A DNA stretch of 64,000 bases from Deltaproteobacteria bacterium. Lineage in GTDB: Bacteria > Myxococcota > Kuafuiibacteriia > Kuafuiibacteriales > Kuafuiibacteriaceae. Shown piece by piece: positions 1 through 9,496 of the stretch. Made by a program: the position numbers and the translations under genes. The stretch spans positions 2,108,001 to 2,172,000 of the forward strand of contig JADJPE010000005.1 in assembly GCA_016713425.1 (NCBI GenBank). Reading direction: 5' to 3'. The notes under the pieces were generated by a model. The model made no database searches. It saw only the letters and a program-made list of their open reading frames with translations, and was not told where the DNA came from. How positions within the stretch are numbered: the stretch's first letter is position 1; each line of letters begins with the position of its first letter.

Positions 1-2025
1 CGTGGCGGAGGACACACCGGAGGCCGTGGATGGCGCGTCTGCCTTGACGGCGTCAGTCTCGCTCATCGCGGGGCCAGCCTTCGAGGCGGAGGATCCGTCG
101 GGCGTCGCGCCTTCCCTGGCCGCCACATCGCTGGAGCCTGCCGGGCTCTCCGCCCGCGCTCGGCCGTTGGGCTGCGCCGAGCTCTCCTGTGCCCGATCCT
201 CCGCCTGCGCCCGGTCCTCCGGCTGCGCCGGGTTCTCCGCCTGTGCCCGGTCGTCGGGCTGCACCGGGATCGCGATCGCAGGCGGTGTCGAGATTGCAGG
301 CTGCGCCCGACTTTCGGGCTGCGCGGAGTTGAATGCTCGCTTGTGGCTCTCCACCGTCGCAAAGGCCGCGCCTTCTCCTGAGCTCTTGATTGTCGGGCTG
401 AGGCTGGCCGGACCGCGGCCATCCACGACCAAGATGAGCGCCGCACCGACGAGCGCGGCGGCAAGCGAAATGAGCACCACGGGCCGTTGAATGAAGGCCC
501 GCTCGACGTAGGGCGGCGGCTCTTCCGCGTTGTCGAAGAACGCATCCGTCATGTCGATCAGCGGTACGGCCTCATGGGCGGTCGTTTCCGCGCCCTCGTC
601 GCTGAGGTGTACCTCAGCCCCTCGGAGCGAGGCGGACGAGCGCGTCTCCTGGGGCGTCTCCTGGGGGAAGCCTCGCAGGATGGTTGTCGGAGCTTCGGAA
701 CCGACCGCGAGAGGTCCTTTGTCTTCGTGCGGCTTCGCGCGCGGCGGACTCTGTCCGGCGACGGTGGGCGCTCGGTCCTCTCGGACGACCACCGTCTCAA
801 TCTTCCGTTCGATCGACACGCGTGGTCGTTTCGCTTTTTCGGTCGCTTCGGATTGCAGAGGACCGGTGGGTGCGACGTTGGCCGTTGTCTCTTGGTTCGA
901 AGGCTTGTTCTCGTCCGAGTCGCCGTCGGGTGCGCCCACGGCGGCGTTGAAGGGATCGGAGCGAGGTTTGGACGTAGGCCGCCGCAGGTTGCGCGGCGGG
1001 ACGGGCGCGCGCGCCAGATTCTCCATCTCCCGTCGCTGAGAAAGGCGTTCGCTGAAAACCGATCGGAGGTATGTTTCGAGAACTTTGTGGTCGGGCTGCC
1101 TACCGCTTCCGATTGGGGACAGGCCGCAGTCGTGGAGCGCCTTGCTCATTTCTTGAGCGGTCTGGAATCGATTGTCTGGGTTTCGATCGAGCGCGGTCAT
1201 CACCGTGGCGTCGAGTCGTTTCGGAACTTCGTCTCTCAGGGTCGAGGGCGGAGGGATCGGCATCTTGAGGATGCGGGCCGCGGTCCGAATGTCGCTTGGT
1301 TCACGGAAGAGCCGCTTCCCCACGAGCGACTCCCAAAGGACGACGCCCATGGAGAAGATGTCCGTACGGCAGTCGAGGTCGGCGCCACGAACCTGCTCCG
1401 GAGACATGTATGCGATCGTGCCTTTGACGATCCCAGGGTTCGTTCCGCCGACACTGTCGAGGGCTTTTGCGAGTCCGAAATCCATCAGCCGAACAACGCC
1501 GTCGTAGCCGAGCATGATGTTCTGAGCCGCAACATCACGATGGATGACGTTGAGCGACATCCCATCGCGTGTCTTCAGGCTGTGCGCGGCGTGAAGGCCA
1601 TCGCAGGCCGAGCCTGCGATGTAGGCGGCCAGCGTGATCGGAAGCTGCTGATTTGCGGCGCTGACGGCGCGCAAAGTGCATCCGAGCGTCTCCCCACTGA
1701 TGTATTCCATGGCGATGAAGTGTCGGTCGCCGGCCGCATCGACCTCGAACACGGGGACCACGTTGGGGTGGAGGATGCGCGCTGCGATGCGGGCCTCATT
1801 TAGGAACATGTCGACGAACGCTTGGTCCTTCGCGAGGTGCGCATGGATCATCTTGATTGCGAAAAGTCGATCGAGGCCGCGAAGTCCGACGGCCCGCGCA
1901 AGATAGAGCGTTGCCATCGAGCCCTTTCCGAGCTCGCAGAGCAGCCGATAGCGTCCAATCTGCGCCGGGACCGGGCCTACGCTTTCATTTGCAGTTGCCG
2001 CAGTCATCGGCCTTCCCAGAGCCAT
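1..2025 (-). CDS. Membrane-anchored Ser/Thr protein kinase (3' end beyond window)
   Basis: This is a eukaryote-like (Hanks/PknB type) kinase, read on the minus strand and still open at base 1, so its C-terminus is missing. The kinase domain spans about residues 25-300: a Gly-rich loop GKGSMA (33-38, last Gly replaced by Ala), the ATP-binding Lys in FAIK (K58), the catalytic loop HRDVAAQN (162-169, D164), DFG at 182-184 and a SPEQ segment after the activation loop. A long acidic/Pro-rich linker follows, then one hydrophobic segment at about 512-536, then an Ala/Gln/Pro-rich tail with repeated QPEDRAQ-like units that would lie outside the membrane. The ATG at 2025 was chosen because it is the first in frame; ATG at 2007 is possible. 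It is divergent from the lipoprotein gene at 2224. The kinase identity is clear; its substrate is unknown. Confidence 0.93.
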   Translation of the reverse strand, partial: MALGRPMTAATANESVGPVPAQIGRYRLLCELGKGSMATLYLARAVGLRGLDRLFAIKMIHAHLAKDQAFVDMFLNEARIAARILHPNVVPVFEVDAAGDRHFIAMEYISGETLGCTLRAVSAANQQLPITLAAYIAGSACDGLHAAHSLKTRDGMSLNVIHRDVAAQNIMLGYDGVVRLMDFGLAKALDSVGGTNPGIVKGTIAYMSPEQVRGADLDCRTDIFSMGVVLWESLVGKRLFREPSDIRTAARILKMPIPPPSTLRDEVPKRLDATVMTALDRNPDNRFQTAQEMSKALHDCGLSPIGSGRQPDHKVLETYLRSVFSERLSQRREMENLARAPVPPRNLRRPTSKPRSDPFNAAVGAPDGDSDENKPSNQETTANVAPTGPLQSEATEKAKRPRVSIERKIETVVVREDRAPTVAGQSPPRAKPHEDKGPLAVGSEAPTTILRGFPQETPQETRSSASLRGAEVHLSDEGAETTAHEAVPLIDMTDAFFDNAEEPPPYVERAFIQRPVVLISLAAALVGAALILVVDGRGPASLSPTIKSSGEGAAFATVESHKRAFNSAQPESRAQPAISTPPAIAIPVQPDDRAQAENPAQPEDRAQAEDRAQESSAQPNGRARAESPAGSSDVAAREGATPDGSSASKAGPAMSETDAVKADAPSTASGVSSAT

Positions 2026-2223
2026 AGTCTACCCCATATGCCCGGCGCCGCGCAGGTCGGGCAGGGGTCCAAAACTCCTCGCGGTTTTCGTTTTCCCGGA
2101 GCCGTGGTCGGTCGACTCGACGCTCGTGTGCGCCGCGTCAAGTCTGGCTCTCGTACGCCTTTGAGCAACGTGGCGGCCCGAGAAAGCGCGTGGCGGGCGC
2201 CGACTTTTGGTACGGTAGCAGGG

Positions 2224-4146
2224 ATGCATCGTCGACGAGTCGGACCGTGGGTGTTCGTGGGCGGCCTCGGGCTCTTGCTCTTGCGGATGGGGATCGGGTG
2301 CGCTGACGACCGATGCAAGGGCGAGCCGCCGAGCTTTCAGCTCAATGTTTCGCTTCCTGATGCCGACGTACGAACGCAACTCCGTGCGCTGTCGATCGAG
2401 TTGCACGTCGACGGACGACGCCTCCGCCGAACCTATACGATGGACGCGGCCCAGACGGCCGACGGCGTTGTTTCGCTCGCCATCGAGTTGAGTCCGCCGC
2501 CCAGCCAGGCGTCGATGGTCGAGCTCAGCGTCGCGGGGTGGAGCGCTGCCGACCCGGAGGCTTCCGGCGCCGCGTTGCTGGGCAGCGCGCACGATAGCTT
2601 CGGTCTGTCGCTCGACGGCTGCAATCTCTACGAGCTTCGGCTCGCAAACTCCGAACCCGGCGAGGATGGCGGGATGACGGACGCACGCACCGACGACGCG
2701 GAGATCGCCGACGTGGATACGGCACGTGACGCGGGCGTGGATGCGGGCCAGGACGTTCCGGCGATCGACGTCGACGTCGGTGTCTCGGACGCGGGCCCGG
2801 GCGAGGATGCAACGTTTCCCGACGCGTCCGAGCCCGATGGTTCCCCGCTGCCCGATGTCGGGGTCCTGGATGCTACGGTGATCGATGCCGCCTCTCCCGA
2901 TGTACCGGAGGTGGATGATGCCTCGTTGCCCGACGTCGTCAGCGGCGAGGATGCGACCGTCTCGGACACCGGACCCGACGCGGGGCCGGACGCCGGCGGA
3001 CCGGTGCCCTTCGCGTATGCGCCGAGTCGATTCGACCCGGGCGCCTACGTGCCCACGGCCGAACTCGACGTGACGTGCGACCTCACGTTCGACACATCGG
3101 GGATGAGTCCACGCTTTACCGATTGTTCGGGCGCCGAGGTTGCTGCGGTGGTGCTCGAAGATCCAGCGCGCGTCGGTGCGGTTCTCTTTCCGCTCCTCTC
3201 TCTTGATGTGGCGGCGGGCGCGACGCTTCGCCTCGTGGGCGATCGAACCGTGATCTTCGGCGTCTACGGAGACGCATCGATTCTGGGTCACATCGATGCA
3301 AGCGCGGCGGGTGGCGTTCCCGGGGCCGGGGCCGGAGATCCAGAGTACTGCGGTGGGGGCGGGAACTCGGGCGCGGGCGCCGACGGGAGTCGCGCCATCG
3401 GTGCGGGTGGGTCGGGCGGTGGCGGTGGCGCGCTCGGAAGCCCGGGGGGTGCTGGCGGACGAGCGGGCGCACGGGCTGGAGGCGCTGGCGGTGCTGCACG
3501 TCTCCAACACTGGGCTTCGACGCCGCCGCTCAGCGGATGTCCCGGAGGAAGCGGTGGAGACGGTGATGGCAGCCGCGCGGGCGCGTCCGGTGCCGGCGGT
3601 GTCGGGGGCGGCGGCGTTCAAGTGTCGGTCGCGGGTTCATTCACTCTTCATGGGCGGGTCACCGCATCGGGTGAGGGCGGATCCGGTGGTTTTCCGGCGA
3701 CTTCGGGGAGCAACAACGACAATCCTTCCGGCGGCGGCGGCGCGGGCGGGGGCGGAAGCGGCGGCGTCGTGACGATCGAAGCCGATCGGCTCTTGGTTCA
3801 TGGCGGCGCAATCATCCTCGCGAATGGGGGCGGCGGCGGCAAGGGCGGGAGTTCGGCCGAAGGAGGCGGGGCCTCGCCGGCGGATTCCGGGGATTCGGGC
3901 TCCAAGACCGCCGATGACGTGGCGCTGGGCGGCGAAGGGCTCGGCGATGGCGGCAACGGTGGACCCGGCGCGGCGGCTACAAACGCGGCCGCTGATGGTC
4001 ACGACGCGGAGAGCGACTGGGTCGGCGGCGGCGGCGGCGGCGGCGGTGGAACCGGCTGCATCACGCTTTGGCACCGGCAGGCCTGCGTGATCGAGGACGG
4101 TGCCGGGTTTGGACCGCAGCCGAGCTTGCTCTCCAACTGTTTTTGA
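2224..4146 (+). CDS. Asp-rich/Gly-rich surface lipoprotein
   Basis: This is a 640-residue predicted exported protein. The basic start MHRRR is followed by a hydrophobic stretch and a lipobox-like MGIGC (C26), so it is probably lipidated. A first globular part (about 30-140) is followed by a low-complexity linker at about 145-257 built on Asp/Val/Ala/Gly repeats (DAG, DVG), a type common in myxobacterial lipoproteins. The C-terminal half (about 355-640) is extremely Gly-rich, with short non-repetitive strands between the glycine runs. The ORF is open further upstream, but only the ATG at 2224 puts a signal peptide at the N-terminus. The gene ends 37 bp from the convergent permease gene. I do not recognise a catalytic domain; a structural or adhesive surface role is an inference. 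Confidence 0.8.
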   Translation: MHRRRVGPWVFVGGLGLLLLRMGIGCADDRCKGEPPSFQLNVSLPDADVRTQLRALSIELHVDGRRLRRTYTMDAAQTADGVVSLAIELSPPPSQASMVELSVAGWSAADPEASGAALLGSAHDSFGLSLDGCNLYELRLANSEPGEDGGMTDARTDDAEIADVDTARDAGVDAGQDVPAIDVDVGVSDAGPGEDATFPDASEPDGSPLPDVGVLDATVIDAASPDVPEVDDASLPDVVSGEDATVSDTGPDAGPDAGGPVPFAYAPSRFDPGAYVPTAELDVTCDLTFDTSGMSPRFTDCSGAEVAAVVLEDPARVGAVLFPLLSLDVAAGATLRLVGDRTVIFGVYGDASILGHIDASAAGGVPGAGAGDPEYCGGGGNSGAGADGSRAIGAGGSGGGGGALGSPGGAGGRAGARAGGAGGAARLQHWASTPPLSGCPGGSGGDGDGSRAGASGAGGVGGGGVQVSVAGSFTLHGRVTASGEGGSGGFPATSGSNNDNPSGGGGAGGGGSGGVVTIEADRLLVHGGAIILANGGGGGKGGSSAEGGGASPADSGDSGSKTADDVALGGEGLGDGGNGGPGAAATNAAADGHDAESDWVGGGGGGGGGTGCITLWHRQACVIEDGAGFGPQPSLLSNCF

Positions 4147-4183
4147 CGGCGGCTCCCTTGCCTTTGCCCTTGCCCTGTTCGCG

Positions 4184-5974
4184 TTACGAACCCCAAACAA
4201 GATACGCGCTGAGGACGGCCACGACACCGGAGAGGATCGTGAGCGGCGTACCAAACCGTGTGTAGTCGACCCATCGGTAGCCCCCGGGGCCCATCACCAT
4301 GAGGTTGGTTTGGTAGCCAATCGGAGTGGAGAACTCGCAGGACGCTCCGACGGCGATCAGTACGGCCAGCGGTAGGAAGCTGACGCCCGACGTTTGTGCA
4401 ACCGACAAGCCGATCGGAAACATCAAGATAGCGGCTGCGTTGTTCGACGTGATCGACGTGAAGAGCACGGTCAAGAAGTACGTTGCGCCCGCGATGCCGA
4501 AGAATCCAAGCGGGCTTGCAAACTCGATGAGATGGGCGGCTGCCTTGGCTCCGAGCCCGGTCGTCTCCACGGCGCGTCCGATGCAGACCGCGGAGGCGAT
4601 GGTCATCAAGATCTCCCAGTTCATCTCGGATCTGGCCTGAGCGCCGGTGCAGCATCTGGTGACGATCATCAGCGCCGCTGCGCCCATCGCAGCAATGACC
4701 GGTTCGACGAGCCCAAGACTCATCACAACGATGAGCCCCGCCATGATCGCGAGCGCAACATAGGCGCGATCGTGTCGAGGTGCAGCCCGGCCGCTCAGGG
4801 CCGAGACCAACATGAAGTCGGCCGAGTCACGGTACTTGCGCGCGAAATCGTCGGGGCCTTCAAGCAACAACGTGTCGCCAGGTCTGAGTACGACGTCCCC
4901 AAGCTTGCCCGTGAGTCGGTGACCGTGGCGATGGACGGCGACGACGACCGCGCCGTAGTGGGTGCGGATTTCGGCGTCTCGAATCGAGCGGCCGATGAGC
5001 GGCGATCCGGCGGAGATGACGGCCTCGATCAATCGTCGCTGGGAACGGTACGCGAGCGGCGTATCTTCTTCACTCAAAGGCACGAGGCCTTTGGTGCTCT
5101 GAAGGTCGACCACTGAGTCGACGGAGCCGACGAAGAGCAGCACATCGCCCGTCGCCAAAACCTCTTCGGGGCCGACCGCGACGAGCGCGCCGTCGCTCCG
5201 CTCGATCTCCGAGAGATACGCACCCGGAAGATGCCGGAGGCCGGCTTCTTCGATCGTCTTTCCCGAGATCGGCGCATTCTTGGTCACCCGCAGAGCGGCC
5301 TTGTATTCGCGCGCGGAGGCCGGCGTCATGGTCGTTCGATCCGCATGGCTGGGCAGAAGCCGATTCGCGAAGAGGACGATGTACAAGAGGCCGATGAGGG
5401 CGACGGGAAGACCGATGACCGTGATTGTGAACATCGTGAATTCGGGAACCGTCGACGCCGGATGCTGACGATTGTGGGTCGCGACAAGGCCGGCGACCAC
5501 GACGTTCGTGCTCGTGCCGATGAGCGTGCAGACACCGCCCAAAATGCTCGCGAACGACAAGGGCATGAACAACTTCGAGGGTGCGATGCCGGTTCGCTTG
5601 GAGAGTCCGGTGAGCACTGGAATGAACATCGAGACGATCGGGGTGTTGTTCACGAACGCCGACATGGCGACGACCGGGGCCAGGAGCCGCGCTTGGGCAT
5701 CCCGTGTCGATCGAACGCGCTGGAGCAGCGGTCGGGCAATGATCTCGGTTGCGCCGGTCTCCTTAGCTCCGGTCGCGACGACGTAAAGAAACGCGACCGT
5801 GAGAATGCTCGTGTTTGCGAACCCTGCGAACGCGCCCTCGGGCGTTACGACGCCGGTCGAGAGCAGGACGAATACTGCGCCAAGAAAAACGATGTCCGAG
5901 GCCACCCGCCCCGAAACGAGCGTCACGATGATGCCGAGGAGCGTGGCCGAGAGGATCCATTCGTCAGTCGTCAT
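4184..5974 (-). CDS. SLC13-type anion permease with two RCK_C (TrkA_C) domains
   Basis: This is a 596-residue inner-membrane transporter of the SLC13/ArsB-like superfamily. The N-terminal half has about five membrane segments and the conserved FVNNTPIVSMFIP stretch. Two TrkA_C-like soluble domains follow at about residues 200-270 and 280-365, and then the second membrane half with ITSNNAAAILMFP. The NNTP and SNNAA motifs are the paired re-entrant signatures of this superfamily. The architecture TM-RCK_C-RCK_C-TM matches proteins annotated as sulfate or divalent-anion permeases. It lies next to cysH, cysNC and cysD on the same strand, which makes sulfate uptake the best guess. ATG 5974 is preferred over the upstream 6007 start because GGAG lies just before it. 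Substrate is inferred from neighbours only. Confidence 0.88.
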   Translation of the reverse strand: MTTDEWILSATLLGIIVTLVSGRVASDIVFLGAVFVLLSTGVVTPEGAFAGFANTSILTVAFLYVVATGAKETGATEIIARPLLQRVRSTRDAQARLLAPVVAMSAFVNNTPIVSMFIPVLTGLSKRTGIAPSKLFMPLSFASILGGVCTLIGTSTNVVVAGLVATHNRQHPASTVPEFTMFTITVIGLPVALIGLLYIVLFANRLLPSHADRTTMTPASAREYKAALRVTKNAPISGKTIEEAGLRHLPGAYLSEIERSDGALVAVGPEEVLATGDVLLFVGSVDSVVDLQSTKGLVPLSEEDTPLAYRSQRRLIEAVISAGSPLIGRSIRDAEIRTHYGAVVVAVHRHGHRLTGKLGDVVLRPGDTLLLEGPDDFARKYRDSADFMLVSALSGRAAPRHDRAYVALAIMAGLIVVMSLGLVEPVIAAMGAAALMIVTRCCTGAQARSEMNWEILMTIASAVCIGRAVETTGLGAKAAAHLIEFASPLGFFGIAGATYFLTVLFTSITSNNAAAILMFPIGLSVAQTSGVSFLPLAVLIAVGASCEFSTPIGYQTNLMVMGPGGYRWVDYTRFGTPLTILSGVVAVLSAYLVWGS

Positions 5975-6120
5975 GAAAGTGCGCTCCGCGTGACACACGT
6001 ATCCCAAAACGGGCCGTCATTCGCCAGGGGGGAACCAAGCCGAAGCCAGCCACCGAGCGACCGAGAGACGCGGCTGTCGATCTCCCCAGTGTTCGATGTC
6101 CATCAGCGATGATGAGGGCA

Positions 6121-6245
6121 GCGACGATGGGGCCACTGACGATGGGGCCAGTGACGATGGGGCCAGCGACGATGGGGTCCAGTGGCGATGGGGTCGGTGA
6201 CGATGGGGTCGGTGACGATGGGGTCGGTGACGATGGGGTCAGCGT
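6121..6245. repeat. Intergenic 15-bp minisatellite, about 8 copies
   Basis: Direct repeats of about 15 bp with core gacgatggggcca (first half) or gacgatggggtcg (second half) fill the gap between the 3' end of cysH and the 5' end of the permease gene. One unit is 16 bp long, so the array is not a conserved reading frame. Short ORFs cross it on both strands, but none resembles a protein. Confidence 0.9.
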
Positions 6246-6254
6246 TCCGTGGTG

Positions 6255-7157
6255 TCAGCGCTTGGCGCTCGTGGGTGCTGTGTGGAGGCCGCACTCGGTC
6301 TTTGCACGTCCTGCCCATCGTCCGTCGCGCTCGTTGGCTTTGTCGCCGACCGGGTGCGTGCAGTGCGTGCAGCCGACACTCGGATAACCCCGGTCGTGAA
6401 GCTGATTGTACGGAAGCTCATGCTGCATGATGTAGCGCCAGACATCGCTTTTTCGCCAGCGCGCGAGCGGGCACACCTTCAATAGGGTCTGTCCGTTCTC
6501 AAGCGTGACCTCCTGAAGAAGTGGAATCTGAGCGCGAGTTTCAGCTTGATCGCGCCGGAGCGCCGTGATCCACACGAGCTTTCCCGCGAGCGCTCGCAAG
6601 TTGGGCTCGATCTTTCGCATTCTGCAGCATCGATCGGGGTCTCGAGCCCAAAGCTCTGGGCCATGCTGGATCGCTTGCTCGTCCGGTGTCAGGATCGGGA
6701 GCATACGCTTCACATTGAGCCCGCGTTCGCCCCGCCAACGCGTCACAACTTCGTCGGTCTCCGCGAACGAAAATCCCGTGTCGATGAAGTAGACCTCGAC
6801 GTCGGGAACCACCTTCTGTGCCATGTCGATGAGGCACAGGCCGCTCGGACCAAAGGCGGAGCTGATCGCCACCGTCGTGTGGTCGTAGGCCGTGAGCACT
6901 GCGCGTATGATCCCATCGGCGCTGATCTGCTCGAGGGCCGCTGAACGTTCAGCCACCGAAAGCGTCGAATCCAGAAGCACCCGCGCCCAGCGGGCCGGGT
7001 CCTCGTCGATCGCCGGGCGTGCGGCCGTCGTGCGCGACGCCGTGCGCGCGCTCGTCGCAGACTTCGCCGTGGTGCGCGTGGCGGCACCGGGCTTCGCCAT
7101 CGGCCGTTCGTCCGCGATGAATTCGACGCTTTCGTGGAGATCGGATGCCAGGGTCAT
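6255..7157 (-). CDS. cysH: Assimilatory adenylyl-sulfate (APS) reductase, iron-sulfur type
   Basis: This PAPS/APS reductase family enzyme (300 aa) reduces activated sulfate to sulfite. The first ~50 residues are a low-complexity Ala/Thr/Arg extension. The catalytic part carries the nucleotide-binding SSAFGPSG (99-106), DTGFSFAET, the cysteine pair DRCCRMRK (C177, C178), a second pair CTHC (C263, C266) and the C-terminal catalytic ECGLH (C289). The CC plus CxxC set ligates a [4Fe-4S] cluster and marks the APS-using type rather than the cluster-free PAPS-using type. AGAGGA lies about 8 bases before ATG 7157. It is downstream of cysD-cysNC on the same strand but separated by a 314-bp gap, so it may have its own promoter. 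Confidence 0.95.
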   Translation of the reverse strand: MTLASDLHESVEFIADERPMAKPGAATRTTAKSATSARTASRTTAARPAIDEDPARWARVLLDSTLSVAERSAALEQISADGIIRAVLTAYDHTTVAISSAFGPSGLCLIDMAQKVVPDVEVYFIDTGFSFAETDEVVTRWRGERGLNVKRMLPILTPDEQAIQHGPELWARDPDRCCRMRKIEPNLRALAGKLVWITALRRDQAETRAQIPLLQEVTLENGQTLLKVCPLARWRKSDVWRYIMQHELPYNQLHDRGYPSVGCTHCTHPVGDKANERDGRWAGRAKTECGLHTAPTSAKR

Positions 7158-7471
7158 GTTCGTCCTCTTTCGTCTCGTGGCGGCCGGAGTTTTTCGCTCG
7201 AAGACCGCAAGCCGTTGCGCAAATCTGGAGATATCTGGGCGCTCTTGCTCGCCGGCCCTGGCTGCCGGCGCTCACGCACACGAGGGATTCTGTCCGAGTC
7301 TCGTGCTTAGGTGAGTGGCCGACCCCAGGGCCGAAGACACTTACACAGACAAATCGGACAACGGGTGGCCGCGTTCACAGAGGCGAAGCTTGCGTGCGCC
7401 GCGGACATCGGAGGCCAGATTTGAGACGACCTGGGTCCGTTAGTCAAGAGCACAAAAATGACGAATGATTC
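7158..7471. other. Intergenic region between cysNC and cysH
   Basis: There is no convincing coding sequence in these 314 bases. A perfect 7-bp inverted repeat (cgccggc at 7250-7256, gccggcg at 7264-7270) is present without a following T run. The region should hold the cysH promoter, but I see no clear sigma-70 boxes and no riboswitch-like fold. Confidence 0.5.
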
Positions 7472-9496
7472 TCAGCGTTTGTCTTGGGAATGGCCGGATG
7501 TCCGCTTGAGCGCGCCCGACCGTTCGAGATGAACGACGACCGCGTCCACCGCCGCGTCGATCGAGGCGCCGTTGTCGAGTGACAGCACGACTTCGGGGGA
7601 TGTCGGGGCTTCGTAAGGGGCGCTGACACCCGAGAAGTTCTCCACCTCACCCCGACGCGCGCGCGCATAGAGTCCGTCTTCGTCACGCTGCTCGCAGGTC
7701 TCGATCGAAGTGCCTACGAACACCTCGTGACATCCGTGCGGTGCGATGATCGCCTTCGCCACTTCGCGGTCGCTTCGCAGCGGTGTAACGAACGCAGCAA
7801 TCGTGATGAGCCCCGCGTCGTTCATCAGGCGCGCGACCGAAGCCGCACGACGAATGTTCTCGGATCGGTCGGTTTCCTTGAATCCGAGGTCGATGCTGAG
7901 ACCTCGCCGCAACGTACTGCCTGCGATGACCGTGACCAAGTAGCCGAGGTCATGCAATCGGCGCTCGAGCGCGTAGGCGATCGGCGTCTTGCCTGAGAAG
8001 GGCAGCCCCGTGAGCCAGATCGTGCATGGTGTTTGACCGGCGCGCGCCGCCCGTGCGTCTGGGGAGACCAGGCTTTGATGGCTTCGAAGGTTGGTGCTCT
8101 TCGGACCTGCCGTCGTCGACTTCCTCGCGCCGACGTGCCCCCCCGTCTCCGTCTCCGTCTCCGTCTCCGTGTCTGTCTCTGTGTCGGCATCCTGAGTGCG
8201 TCGATCGATGATCATCCCCGCCCCAACGGTGCCGTTGGTTGCGCGATCGATGACGATAAAAGAACCCATCTCGCGGTTCGTTCCATACGGATCGTAGGAG
8301 ATGGGTCGCGTGAGTTCGATGCCCACCCGTCCGATCTCGTTGAGTGCGAGTCGGTCGACCGTTTCGCGGTGCAGCGTGTTGACGTCGATTCGATAGCGGA
8401 GCGACGTGACCTGCCCTGAGACGCTCGAATTCGTGTGCTTGATGATGTACTCGCGCCCCATCACGAGCGGTTCGTCCGCCATCCAGACGAGCATCGCTTC
8501 GAAGCGTCGGCTCGTGTAGGGGACGTTGTCGACTCGAACCAGCGTCGTCCCGCGGCTGATGTCGATCTCTTTCTCCAACTCGAGCGTCACCGCCATCGGC
8601 GCGAAGGCTTCCTCGGGCTCGCCATCGAACGTAACGATGGACTTCACACGGTTCTTCTTCCCGGAAGGCAGCGCCAGAATTTCATCGCCCCGGCGGATGA
8701 TGCCGGAGACGAGCGTCCCCGCGTATCCACGAAAGGAACCGTCCGGCCGAATCACATACTGCACCGGGAAGCGGAGATCGATGAGATTCCGATCCGAGGC
8801 GATGTGCACGTTCTCCAAGTAGTGGAGCAACGTTGGGCCTCGGTACCACGGCATCTGATCGCTTGGCTCGACGACGTTGTCGCCGCGAAGTGCCGAGATC
8901 GGAATGAACTGGACATCGCTCAGCTCGAGGCGGGCCGCGAAGTCGGAATAGTCGTGGCGAAGGGTTTCGAAGCGGTCTTCGGAGTACTCCACCAGATCCA
9001 TCTTGTTGATGGCGACGACCACGTGCTTGATCCGCAGCAATGACGCCAGGAAACTGTGGCGGCGAGTCTGCGTCAGAACGCCGAGCCGTGCGTCGACCAA
9101 GATGACGGCCAAGTCGGCGGTCGAGCCTCCCGTGATCATGTTCCGCGTGTACTGCTCGTGCCCGGGCGTGTCCGCGATGATGAACTTACGCTTCTCGGTC
9201 GTGAAGAACCGATAGGCGACGTCGATCGTGATCCCTTGCTCCCGTTCTGCCTTGAGCCCATCGAGAAGCAGCGAAAAATCGATGCCTTCCCCCGCCTTGC
9301 CCACGCGGATCGAATCGGTCTCCAAGGCGCGAAGATGATCCTCGTAGACTTGCTTCGAATCGTAGAGCAGACGCCCTATGAGGGTGCTCTTGCCGTCATC
9401 GACGCTCCCGCACGTCATGAACCGCAGAAGGTCCTTCTTCTCGTGGAGCGCGAGGTAGGCCTCGATGTCCGTGTTGATGAGCTCTGACTCCCTCAT
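7472..9496 (-). CDS. cysNC: CysN-CysC fusion: sulfate adenylyltransferase GTPase subunit with APS-kinase-like domain
   Basis: The N-terminal ~430 residues are CysN, the GTPase that drives ATP sulfurylase with CysD: P-loop GSVDDGKS (30-37), DTPGHEQY and NKMD are intact. A linker of alternating Thr/Glu/Asp, coded by a hexamer repeat, leads to a C-terminal CysC-like domain with GLPFSGKT as P-loop (about 495-502) and conserved [15 protein letters not shown] and GLYARAR segments. In this domain the usual LDGDN motif, which binds APS and metal, reads IAGST (about 524-528). Both Asp residues are gone, so kinase activity is doubtful. The start ATG 9496 overlaps the cysD stop (TGATG); the open frame upstream of it is only cysD shadow. 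Total length is 674 aa. Confidence 0.94.
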   Translation of the reverse strand: MRESELINTDIEAYLALHEKKDLLRFMTCGSVDDGKSTLIGRLLYDSKQVYEDHLRALETDSIRVGKAGEGIDFSLLLDGLKAEREQGITIDVAYRFFTTEKRKFIIADTPGHEQYTRNMITGGSTADLAVILVDARLGVLTQTRRHSFLASLLRIKHVVVAINKMDLVEYSEDRFETLRHDYSDFAARLELSDVQFIPISALRGDNVVEPSDQMPWYRGPTLLHYLENVHIASDRNLIDLRFPVQYVIRPDGSFRGYAGTLVSGIIRRGDEILALPSGKKNRVKSIVTFDGEPEEAFAPMAVTLELEKEIDISRGTTLVRVDNVPYTSRRFEAMLVWMADEPLVMGREYIIKHTNSSVSGQVTSLRYRIDVNTLHRETVDRLALNEIGRVGIELTRPISYDPYGTNREMGSFIVIDRATNGTVGAGMIIDRRTQDADTETDTETETETETGGHVGARKSTTAGPKSTNLRSHQSLVSPDARAARAGQTPCTIWLTGLPFSGKTPIAYALERRLHDLGYLVTVIAGSTLRRGLSIDLGFKETDRSENIRRAASVARLMNDAGLITIAAFVTPLRSDREVAKAIIAPHGCHEVFVGTSIETCEQRDEDGLYARARRGEVENFSGVSAPYEAPTSPEVVLSLDNGASIDAAVDAVVVHLERSGALKRTSGHSQDKR
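8139..8190. repeat. Hexamer repeat (gtctcc type) in the cysNC linker
   Basis: About eight degenerate 6-bp units on the plus strand (ccgtct, then tgtctc) encode the Thr/Glu/Asp alternation between the CysN and CysC domains. The unit length keeps the frame, so copy-number change would only alter linker length. Confidence 0.8.

Noticed and set aside
487..1803. 438-codon open frame on the plus strand opposite the Ser/Thr kinase
   Set aside because: It is the antisense of a clear kinase domain; high GC keeps opposite frames open. The peptide has no family-like pattern.
2029..3621. 530-codon minus-strand frame under the Asp/Gly-rich lipoprotein
   Set aside because: The plus frame has a signal peptide and ordered composition; the minus frame is Arg/His-rich antisense of it.
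6121..6245. Possible CRISPR array
   Set aside because: Units are contiguous 15-mers with no spacers; they form a minisatellite.
7250..7270. Terminator for cysNC
   Set aside because: The 7-bp stem has no T run and lies about 200 bp beyond the cysNC stop.
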